A stretch of DNA of 64,000 nt, from NCBI GenBank assembly GCA_949317995.1, contig OX439036.1, positions 4,705,207 through 4,769,206 of the forward strand, written 5' to 3'. Shown in pieces: positions 54,533 through 64,000 of the stretch; position 1 is the stretch's first letter, and the number at the start of each line of letters is the position of its first letter. Source of the DNA: Acholoe squamosa (taxonomy: Eukaryota; Annelida; Polychaeta; Phyllodocida; Polynoidae). A model generated the notes under the pieces. That model was given only the letters and a program-made list of their open reading frames with translations. It had not been told where the DNA came from and ran no database searches. A program made the position numbers and the translations under genes.

Positions 54533-55324
54533 CAAACTGTAGAATATGGACATAAACCTACAGTAGGAACAATAGGGTGCAGAGCCAGGTGGAGTATAAG
54601 AATCAGTACACACTCTGCGTTGTATTCACAATACACAGTCTGTGTAGCTGTCACTATTTAGATGTAGTTTGTATGAATGGAAAAGATTATGTTAGCAGCT
54701 CTAATATGTGAGAAATATAGTAGTAGATGCTAGACAGAAAGGCAGACAAGGGCATAACAGAAAGTGGCTCTACAAGGAAGTGTCTCTACAGTTCTGCACT
54801 ACATTTATATCCTTCATAATCGGACATTTACATGACTACTGTCGTTAAAATGTATGGAATTATAGATTGTAGAAGGAAAGCTGAGTGATGATACTTGTAA
54901 CTTATTTGATATAAAGACCAGTTATACTTCAACTCTCAGTACCAATGTATCTCAGAAGTCTCACACTGACTCTATGCCATCATAAGAAATTCTATATATG
55001 TAAGTGTTATAAAGAGTTTTGTGCAGGATTAACATTCAATAAAATGATATTTATAAAGGAGGATTCGTTGCTAGACATGACACAGAGATGCATTGAACAG
55101 AAACCAAATAACATGTATGTATCCTCTTTCATTCAACCTATAAGGGTTAGAATGCTTTGTGTTTTGGTGGTATCGTCTTTTATATATAAGCTTCTAGGCA
55201 ATTTGCTGACTGCAATTGAAAGAGATGCATAGCCTACCTTGAATAAGATATCATATAATCTTAGGGTCAATATGGTGTATTCATTCAAAAACAACTTTAC
55301 ACATGCAGTAGTATTTTACAGACC

Positions 55325-55552
55325 TGAACCCTTTTGGGGCTGCTGATGCAGGAGTTCATCTGAGCCCAATAGATGCACCATGAAGTTCTGGTGAGTCTGG
55401 TTATCACCACTTCATCGGTACATTATGCAGTCCCTCCAGGAGTGCATGATGCATGAATGCTGCCCTTGTGAGTAACCCGCCAGGACAGCATTCATGCACC
55501 ATGACGACAAATGGGCATGATATGCATGACTGGCCCTTAAAGCATTAATTGG
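55325..55552. repeat. ATGATGCATGAATGCAGCC palindromic repeat family, copy g (most complete)
   Basis: Left end GAACCCTTTTGGGGCTGCTGATGCAGG, central hairpin GCATGATGCATGAATGCTGCCC ... GACAGCATTCATGCACCATG with loop TTGTGAGTAACCCGCC, right end ATGCATGACTGGCCCTTAAAGC. The ends form inverted repeats, so the unit is about 228 bp. Confidence 0.75.
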
Positions 55553-55801
55553 CACAAGTCTGCTTATGTTATTATTAACAGCTTGGCTTTACAAGGCCTT
55601 GTACTGGTGTATCACATGCAGTATTCACACCTTAGCTATTGCTCGTGCCAACATTTACATTTTCTGCCAAAATCATAACACTCGAATATGTGCAAAAGAT
55701 ATTCAATAGGTGCTACACAACCATCTTACTCCTGTTTGATTGATATACTTCAGAAGGTCTAGAACTCATGCTAATGTAGTGCAGCCACATTGTTGAAATT
55801 C

Positions 55802-55955
55802 TTTTTTTTAGCGCCTCCCACGCCGCATAGCGGCAGTACCGCAAAGCGGTACGGGAGTGCGCTATGATGATTGCATTTGCCCCATGTGATGAGGTCTCAC
55901 AATACAAAATTACTGATCGCGTTTTTTTTACGCGATCACAACCGCATTTCTTGTT
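55802..55955. repeat. Unclassified dispersed repeat (AGCGCCTCCCACGCC ... AACCGCATTTCTTGTT), copy 1
   Basis: Starts TTTTTTTAGCGCCTCCCACG and ends ACAACCGCATTTCTTGTT. It contains a GC hairpin pair GCATAGCGGC and GTACCGCAAAGCGGTAC and a second hairpin CGCGTTTTTTTTACGCG. Far more GC-rich than its surroundings. Copy 2 is 57529-57768. Confidence 0.85.
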
Positions 55956-56034
55956 GAATCATTATGATGAAAATAAGAAGAAATAAAAACAGCAACAAAT
56001 GAGCAATTACATGAAATTAGATGAGACTCTTAGG

Positions 56035-57528
56035 TACACTGGTGTGTAGACATTGTCTGACAATAACTGTAAGTCAACTGCCATACCAGACAGTAAAACT
56101 CCTCCCTTCACACACAGACAAAGTTGGCAGAGTGTCAATCAATACACATCCTGTGTAGTTTAAAAATACTGTACTTAGTATGAATGGAAATGGTTATTCT
56201 AGTTGTTTTAATGTGTGAGAAATAGAGTAAAAGTGAAAAGCACTAGTAAAACCAGAAAGGCAGGCCAGGGATGTGAAAGAAGTTCCTATTGTGTCTGTGT
56301 GGATGAACTATACATTTGTAACTATTAGAGTAAAATATACAAAGATGTCTTGCAGGTGTCAGTTCTGGTTTGCTGACATGACATTTATATCCATAATAAT
56401 CATGTACACATCAATTCTCAGTGACATCTATAATAATCTGTACATAGAAGTAGAGCTTGATGATAGTACATCATAATGTCCCTTGTGATAATGATCACAT
56501 AATTTTAAGGAAATAACTAATGAGAAATTAGAAAGGTAAATTAGAAAGGTAAATTTGGTGTTCTCCTGACATACAAACGCTACACACTTCAACTCTCACA
56601 ATCCATGTATTTGAAAAATTTCTCGAAGTATTATATTGAACCTGACAGGCCTAACTATTACTGAAGACCAACAGACAATGTGCCGACATTAGAAAACCCA
56701 TATCAACTGCCGTAAGGCCTGCAGGGGAAGGAGGGGTCTCTCCAAATAGTAGTAGTAGGGATATGCAATAGATTCTGGGAATATGAAAGTAAGAAGACAT
56801 GTAATTACTTGTAATTACTGACATGCGGTGCCGCATATAACTGGAAGGTCTGGAATAGCAACTTGAACTGACTTGTCTCTGCCAAATACCAGCTTAGTCC
56901 TCTTCTACTAACAGGTAAAGGCCCCGAAGATGTAGGTTAAAATAAACTCTATACTACGGTATTTCATTTTGGGGTTTTCATCATCTTTTCACAATGTAGA
57001 CAGGTAACTGCCTTGGCCCACATAAACCAACTCAACAAAAGTCTGGAAAACGTCGAAATAAGTATTTCACAGATGGACTTATCATGGGGAAAAAACTCCT
57101 AGAAATGCACTTTACAGAGTCATTAAACTAACAGTCAATTTCTACTTTGTCTCTGAAACTCGTTTTCCCTTAATATAAACAACCTCACCCTGCCTTCAAG
57201 CATGTCATTTTACCATATTTGTTTGAGTGATAGAGATTTCCCTATTGGACTTCAAATTTTACATTTGAGGTCTCTATTTTAAATATGGGTAGGATATCTG
57301 GTGATATTCAAATGTAATTATTAAGACATTATATTGGCGCTGTCAGCCCTGTTTCAGATCTATTGTTTGACTGGAGAAAATGTTGAAGATAAAGGCCACA
57401 ATGTAGCCCAATGTTCTCAAAATGTAGATTTATAGTACCAAAGCTATGATCAAAGAATATAATCAGGAGCCTGTTTGATACAACAAATCTCACAGCCCTT
57501 TTATATTTATAAGGTTTTTAAGTCTCCC
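56035..57528. repeat. Tandem block, right-hand copy, start
   Basis: Matches 37975-38900 and then 40150-40450 (GGCGCTGTCAGC, TGTTCTCAAAATGTAGATTTA). Open frames are short and not shared with the other copies. Confidence 0.7.
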
Positions 57529-57768
57529 TTTTTTTAGCGCCTCCCACGCCACGTAGCGGCAGTACCGCGAAGCGGTACGGGAGTGCGCTATGATGATTGC
57601 ATTTGCCACATGTGATGAGGTCTCACAATACAAAATTACTGAATAGAGAAATTGATAATTGTGAAATCTTCTTTATGTCTGCTTTATGAGACATGTCATC
57701 AAACACTGGTATACCCACATTAACGGCGGGAGGCATTTTTTTACGCGGTCACAACCGCATTTCTTGTT
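57529..57768. repeat. Unclassified dispersed repeat, copy 2
   Basis: Same ends and GC hairpins as 55802-55955, but with about 85 extra bases before the ACGCGGTCACAACCGCATTT end. The shared first 110 bases are nearly identical, so both copies are recent. Confidence 0.85.
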
Positions 57769-59764
57769 TCAAATCACCTCATAATTCAATACAGCATTCC
57801 ATAAAATCGAATGTATTTTGAATGATGTATTAGTTGAAAACCATGGGACAGTGCTTACTCTAAGACTCTATACTGATATAACAATAGGGTACCAGACAGA
57901 GAAGCCCAAAGGTCAATGTCGGTCCCGCGTCTGCTCGGTCTGGACCTGCCACACCTTGGTGAGACCTATCATACTTCAGTATGATGCCTTCCAAAAATGC
58001 CTCAGTGTTACACCCATGAGTCCTCAGTAGACTACCTTCTCATCATTCCGTAGTAAAGCTGGCATTTCTATCTACTTCCTGTACCCGGCTGTGACAAGAA
58101 TCCGTTGATCAAACATAAAGCGTGTGAGATATTGGCAGTGGGTGATAATTGGGGCTGTAACAGCCATGGTTAATCAGTGCCCCCTGCTGGTGGAAGCCGT
58201 TGCTGATCCTGTACTCAGCCATCATGGTGTCTAAACATACGAATCAATTAGGGTGTTATGGCCCACATTAAAAACTCTTTCCTGTGCCCAAGGGTGTTTG
58301 GACTCATCAAGCATGTACTGGTTGTAAATGGAGTTACCCGGTAGGTGCAGAGAAGGGGATATGTATTTTAGATTTCTGTACCATTCTGGATGGGTCAATA
58401 TTACACCCCCATAATCATAAATCAACCCTATATGGCTTTGTATGTCCAGACTTTTAAATGTTATTATGGCAGTAGTAAACGGCGAACTTGGAGGTTAATA
58501 TGAAATCAGTGAATGTGATTTTCACTGTGTTGTCAGAAACAATTCATCTGAACAATATTTCTGAATTTGAGGGGTAAGATTATTTGTGAGAATTTAAAAA
58601 GTTATTATTTTTAAAGCATAGCCAAATGTCTGTTCTCATAGGGAAATGCAGCTTAGTTTATGGAAGCCACACCCAGGAACTTGATGTTTCAGACATCAAT
58701 TGACATTCGCTATTTTGTAGGGTTTCCTTTAAGCCCTTAATGGTAACACAATGTTGGTACACAATGTTGATCTTTCAGGAATGTGTGAACGCTGTTCAAA
58801 CCCTATTCAGCATATATGTTCGAAAGATAGTGACCATGTATTTGAGGACAATTACGATGAACAGACCCCCAAAATTATCACTACCGATCAAAAGAAAAAT
58901 ACAGCATTAGCAGGTTTTAACGGCTTAAAAGACAAGATGGTGATTCATGGTTATCCATAAACCATCTCAATGGGAATGAGCAGATGTGCTTTGAATGAGG
59001 CAATCAGTTTTTACTCAATTAGTTGCTCACATGTTCAAATGTTTATACATGACTTCTAGGACTACATATCTGCAGGGCAGTCTGCCTGTGAAGGATGTTA
59101 ATATTCTGTGTGGACCTTTTAGATATACTTTATAAATGTGGCACTGACCTTTAAATACCAATCTTATGCGCCAGGTGTGTAAAACCTGGTCACAACGGAA
59201 TGGCAGGCTACAAACCATTAAATGTTACAGTATGCATACAGAACAGCTTTACACAAGATTTTGTCTAGCACCTATTATGTAGTCTAGTTCATTGTGTGAT
59301 TTTCTTAGTATATATATTCATACCGGCTGGTCAAAAATGTAAAGACCTTTGTTTGTCTTTACTGAGTTTGATCACAAAAATAATCTGTAAGTGTGAAATC
59401 ATTATTCATCAATTGATTAACCTTGGAGGTGATAGGCAAACATTTGCCCACATAATGAGAGTGCTGTATGTCAGTATGTCCAAAGGGTGGATTGTGATGC
59501 AGCAATAGCAATTAAAGTGCTAACCCTATGAAAGACCTATACATGAATGGTCTTTTGCATTCATCTCCTGGTTTAAAGAGGAATTACAATGACAATTTAA
59601 TGAAATTAAGGTTCTTTCATGACATTATAAAGCTATGATAAGATCAGAAATGCATATGACCGCATTATAATGATGAGCCTCAGTGATCAAAATGATTACA
59701 GTGATATAAAATATTTTTTTTACCTCTAAAGATTCAATTTCTGAATTGTTCTTGACTCTAGAGG
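57769..59764. repeat. Tandem block, right-hand copy, middle
   Basis: Collinear with 40750-43720 (see that entry for landmarks). No gene supported. Confidence 0.6.
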
Positions 59765-60464
59765 TTAATTCAAAACATCCTGGGATCGCAACCTCAGCGA
59801 TCTTAGGAATTATTCTACCTTATCCTATTAAGCAATCTTAAGATTAGACTGCGTTCACATCGATCTTAGCCTCAGCCCTCCTACACTATTCCAAGAAGTA
59901 CTGACTGGGCACAGGGGTAAGAGTCCCAAAATAAAGGAATAGCTGCGGAGCCACTCTTCTTCACAACAGTGTTTATACCATCGTTCCCCATCCCCATATG
60001 GGCTAACAAAAGAACACAGTGTGCAGTTGACCCAGGTACAGTATTCAAGAGTTGTATGATTTATGCTTGCCTATTAGAAGCATTTTGCCCTTCCCCCAGG
60101 ACAAAGAGAGAGAAGGGAAGAATTACCTTACAGTGCACTTAGCGCATGAGTAGCCCTAAGAGCCCTCAAGGACACTCAGCAAACATCCTCCCGCCCTTCT
60201 ATATGTATGCAGCAGGCTATTCACTCTTTCGATCAGGAGTGTTCCCTGTAAGTGCTCTTGTACTCAGGTGAAACCACTATGCAATTCTTTCACTAAGATC
60301 GCAGTGATCTTAGTGCTGGAAAAGGAATAGTGAAGTGATCCCAGGACTTGCTATTCTTGACAGGCCTGCAACCACTGCATTAGATAGGGTAGACCAGCCA
60401 GGTCTTATGATATGTGCCTACACTAAGATCGCTGGGGTTGCAATCCCAGGATGTTTTGAATTAA
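59765..60464. mobile_element. TTAA-flanked inverted-repeat DNA transposon, non-autonomous
   Basis: TTAA at 59765-59768 and 60461-60464 flanks about 38-bp inverted repeats: TTCAAAACATCCTGGGATCG CAACCTCAGCGATCTTAG on the left and the near-perfect complement ending GATGTTTTGAA on the right. The 692-bp inside is non-coding and carries more GATC/TAAGATCGCAGTGATCTTA motifs. The TTAA duplication fits piggyBac or Kolobok. Confidence 0.88.
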
Positions 60465-62640
60465 GCTCCAGAGCAGCATCCTTCTAGAGAGATTCTGGCA
60501 ATATCATAGAAAGTTAGACTAGAACCTTTCTATTTCAAACTGGTATATGAATGCCCTGCTGCGGCCTATTGGAATAAAGCCATATTCTGCCTCAATACCA
60601 GGACACTTATTGATCCCTGTATGCTCCTTTACCCCTCTCTTCACACTGCAGTGTCTTTGGTCATCTTTTTACCTCTAGGACACCATTCCCTACCCGTGAT
60701 CCCTTTCGGGGAGAAACGGTATGATCGGAAGTGTGTCCATGGTTCCGGTGGTGAATATGCGAAAGTCTACTGCTCATATTTTACAAGCGAAAATGGCGCC
60801 GCGTTAGCGCTTCTCCTCGAAAGACGTAACCTTCTCTACCTTCTCTGTGTATTGTACTGCTCCATTGTAGAAACTAAGCTGCTTCAATACAATGCATTCA
60901 TGGTGGTTCAGTTTTCAGGTTTACTAGAGTCCCAGGTAGATTCAACCTTTATTTCTTAAACTGTAAACCTTTTTTGAATTTGGAGATCGTTAAGCATAGA
61001 GGAACTGAATTCTATCCTCAAAAATTTATTTTGTGACATATTTTTATGCTCTTATGGATGGGGAGGGGGCACTGAATTAGAAAAGGAACAGTGTATATAG
61101 TTGCCATGTTAGAAGTGTGGATAACTGGTGCAGCAAATTTGGAACAATACAATATATTATACATTTAGGGCGCCAGATTTGCATGTGTGTCAGAGAGGGA
61201 AGGGGGTCCATGAAAGTGCTTATCATAAGTGACATAAACTGGGAATAGGGACCTTAATACATCCTGCACTAAGAGCCCTTTTCGCAGATCCTGTCACATA
61301 TGTTACTCTATAACTTCAGTCTAGTTCTAGAATAGCACAGTCGAGTCCCACTTCATTTTCTGCATACTTCATAGATTCCACCTTCATTCTTTTAAATGTG
61401 TTCCCCTTAACACGACTCACAAATAAATGACCCTGAGGGGGCGCCCATCTTGTGCGCCATCTTATCAGCGTTCTCCATCACCTGTTTAAACCTGCTGGTG
61501 TTAGGTACAGTTATGGCTTCATGACAGTCTGTTATCACTTAAACCTTTATAATCCTTAATCTGCAAACCCTACATTTGCAATTTCAATTTGTTGTTTCGA
61601 TGCAATGAACCTACATAAACAATGCTTTGGTGCTTCATGTTGACCTTGTATGAGAGCATCAATTCATGAGGCATAAATAACACCCGTAAGCACCAGTCCA
61701 TAATTGATGCCTTATTTAGACAAAGGTATATTTGTATCAAAGCTTCGTGTTCCTTATACAGGGTTATAGCTCTATGCAGTAAGAGGGTACTCTTTATGAC
61801 CTGTCCTATCTTCTGTATTTTTATAAGGTCTAAAGTCTCAGCACTGCTACAATATTTAAGATGGAACGCTGAACAGGGTATATTGTCCTAAAAATAACAA
61901 TGGATCTTTAGCAAGATTGGGACGGTTATTTTCACTAAGATTTCATGTACCACAGTGCTTTACTTCACTGCCACCTTCATATTAGAAACTACACTATTTT
62001 TACTGCATTACAATCATGGCGGGTCACCATTCAGTATTCTGAGGATGCCCCATAAATTCGACATTATTTCTTGGAGTGTAAACAAAAGGTTTGAGATAAT
62101 TTTACATGCATCCACTTGCTGTAGAAAATGATTGAGATAGAGGTCAGATTCAAACCCTACTCCATCCTTCGCAATCGCTGTAGAGGCAGTCTAAACTATG
62201 GCAAAATAAAATTTGCTTCAGGGACAGAATCCATTTAGTAGGATAAGAAAATGTTGGGATGAAATTAGTAAGGGATTCTCCTATCTACTTCTTCAGCTGT
62301 GTCTGACGACACAATACACCAACGAGGTTTGATTCAGGATTTGGTAAAGCAAGCTGTCGTGAATTGTAGTATTGGAAATTAGTGGTGAGAATATTAAACC
62401 ACATAAAATGAAAAGGCAGAATTTGATATTTCACTTTATGATTGTTCTGCAGATAGAGAAGCTGTAAATGCTAAACAATCACAGGCATCGAGGCCGAATT
62501 CACACTGTAGACAGAGGCAAAGGTTTGACTAGATGAAATTGATAGCTGCTTCTGTGAGGGTTTTGATTAATTAGTTTTATGACCTTTCCCAACATTGCAT
62601 AGATTATGTGAACATGATTTAGCAATGTGGAAATGTACTG
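60465..62640. repeat. Tandem block, right-hand copy, right part
   Basis: 60540-60700 matches 43960-44110 and 60845-62640 matches 46480-48400. In this copy the hairpin and inverted-repeat elements present at 44205-46075 are absent, so those were inserted after the duplication. Confidence 0.65.
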
Positions 62641-63132
62641 ACCTTAGATCAGTAGAGATATATACGGGTCAACAGTGTTTCTGCATGAAGTAGAATTTAT
62701 CATTTTACTAGTAGGCACGGATTGATAGGTTACCCTTTTATGGCTCTAGATGTTTTCAACCATAATCATCAAAATAACAAATGTTTTGGTGAAGGATTAC
62801 TCATTGTACATGCCATCTTAGGGATAATTCTAGCAGAACAGCCTGGGTATTTAGTAAACTCTAAAATTTATAGACATTTTGAATTATGATTGATAAGAAA
62901 TGGTGGAACAACATCAAATTTTGATGAACTAAATCTCTTCATGTTCTAATGATTCCTATGTATTTTTTTTAGTTTGACACAGTATTTTGTATAGAATTAT
63001 TACTTATGTACATCAACCTCTTGATAAAAACGCCCTTCTTATATTGTGTTCTGCTTAGTTACAGGTGAGGGAGCTAGGAGTGTGATCATCCATCTACGCA
63101 AACATATGCAGGTAGGCCTGCAGTATTCTACA
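62641..63132. other. Non-coding sequence, nothing recognised
   Basis: No gene or repeat supported. Confidence 0.5.
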
Positions 63133-63139
63133 GATATAT

Positions 63140-63204
<65 letters not shown>
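63133..63204. repeat. (TA)n microsatellite
   Basis: About 35 TA units with one G interruption. Confidence 0.95.
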
Positions 63205-63206
<2 letters not shown>

Positions 63207-64000
63207 CATATATGTCATTTATAAAATAAATGTGCCTTTAGGTGCTCAATATTCGGATCGCTGGCAAATTTACGACATAGGCAGTGTGAGTGATTGGTAG
63301 TTGTTGACATGTGAGTACAGCTGGCCGTCATGATAACGTCTGTAACCCTCCAATTCCTCCCCTATCTCTCTATGTTGTCTTGTATTAAACACAAATCAAC
63401 TGGTACAAGACAGTAGCACCCTCGAGTATATAATCTTTTCTGTCCTATTGCAATACCTCCTGGAAATCTCTTGTTGTTTCAATCATGGCAATAATGTCTC
63501 CTGGCTAGAAGTTAAAACTTACTGCAGTACTGGAGAATAAAAAAAGATCATTGGCTTTTCATCTGTTTTTGAACAGTGTATGGAAGCAAACACTTCTACC
63601 AACACAGTCTACCTCGGATAATCTTTTCTGTTTTGGGTGATGATCACCTTTTAAGTGATCAAACAGCGCGTTGCTGTCTCAGCAGAGGTACCTACAATTC
63701 AAAGTCACTATTTATCATTTTAGAAAAATCATCTTTATCATATGTAATTCCAAGTTATATGGAACTGCCGTCATTAATACCCTTTGATAGAAGCATGCAC
63801 GTGGTTTGCATTGATTACCACTGAATCCCCCTCACTATCATTGCAGCGAATTTTGAACCATGTTCATCAATACTAGATCTTTTGTTTAGTAAGGTATGGA
63901 TTATTTTTAACCTATAGATCGTATAACAGATCAATTTCTATAAATAAACATATCTTTTTTGTCCTTGCTACTTTCCTCTTAGAATCCTGACAAACAGAGA
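63205..64000. repeat. Tandem block, end part
   Basis: 63225-63260 matches 51630-51660, 63300-63540 matches 52736-52960, and 63550-64000 matches 8640-9350. It continues off the right edge. Confidence 0.6.

Larger units (their letters stand above)
53370..55740. repeat. Short tandem-block copy with internal losses
   Basis: Starts like the other copies (CCAATAACTGTAAGTCTCCTG at 53399). It contains a mid part at 54560-54900 (CACAGTCTGTGTAG, TGTATGAATGGAAAAGATTA, TAATATGTGAGAAAT) that matches 38090-38200 and 56150-56230, and ends with the block terminus at 55600-55720. Most of the central block is absent. Confidence 0.55.

Noticed and set aside
60621-60959. 112-residue frame in the right-hand block
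   Set aside because: The matching block at 43960-44150 and 46480-46600 does not keep the frame.

Overview
The window comes from a metazoan nuclear genome. It is AT-rich and intron/intergenic-like, dense with animal-type transposable elements (LINE with APE endonuclease, Ty3/gypsy with a fusion-protein-like env, tyrosine-recombinase-type retroelement, tRNA-derived SINE, many short inverted-repeat elements), and has no operons or prokaryotic signals. A marine invertebrate, possibly a mollusc or another lophotrochozoan, fits the element mix, but the sequence does not fix the phylum. I find no convincing host protein-coding gene; all long reading frames belong to mobile elements.

Layout. 1-5039: the 5' half of a minus-strand Ty3/gypsy element (LTR, primer site, 960-residue gag, protease, start of RT) that runs off the left edge. 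5745-7052: a CACTG-ended inverted-repeat element carrying a tRNA-derived SINE; a second copy at 12164-12668 lacks the SINE and so gives the empty site. 7053-12150: ancient non-coding sequence with short inverted-repeat elements. 12164-37970: a pile of nested elements. Its backbone is a minus-strand LINE. The 5' end of the LINE lies at about 37814-37960, its ORF1 is split by a 17.2-kb env-bearing Ty3/gypsy element (20358-37566, 1348-bp LTRs, target duplication CTGT), and its ORF2 runs 18950-16285. A DIRS-like element (about 13396-16280) sits in the ORF2 tail, and the likely last LINE codons reappear at 12701-12895. The gag of the large retroelement holds its own inserted CACTG-ended element (33577-34075).

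37970-64000: non-coding sequence made of old, diverged tandem copies of one multi-kilobase block. Pieces of 37975-53340 recur in the same order at 53370-55740 (short copy) and 56035-64000. The last part of the block matches 8640-11700, which places the 25.8-kb element pile at a junction between two block copies.

Most interesting point: the LINE ORF1 combines a coiled coil, an L1-ORF1p-like RRM region and a NADAR (YbiA-like N-glycosidase) domain, and it stands directly upstream of the APE-RT ORF2. An enzymatic NADAR domain in a LINE ORF1 is not an arrangement I know. Also notable are the very large env-bearing retroelement with one extra sense ORF and one antisense ORF behind env, a possible opposite-strand recombinase segment in the DIRS-like element, and a palindromic homeodomain-type motif kept in three block copies.
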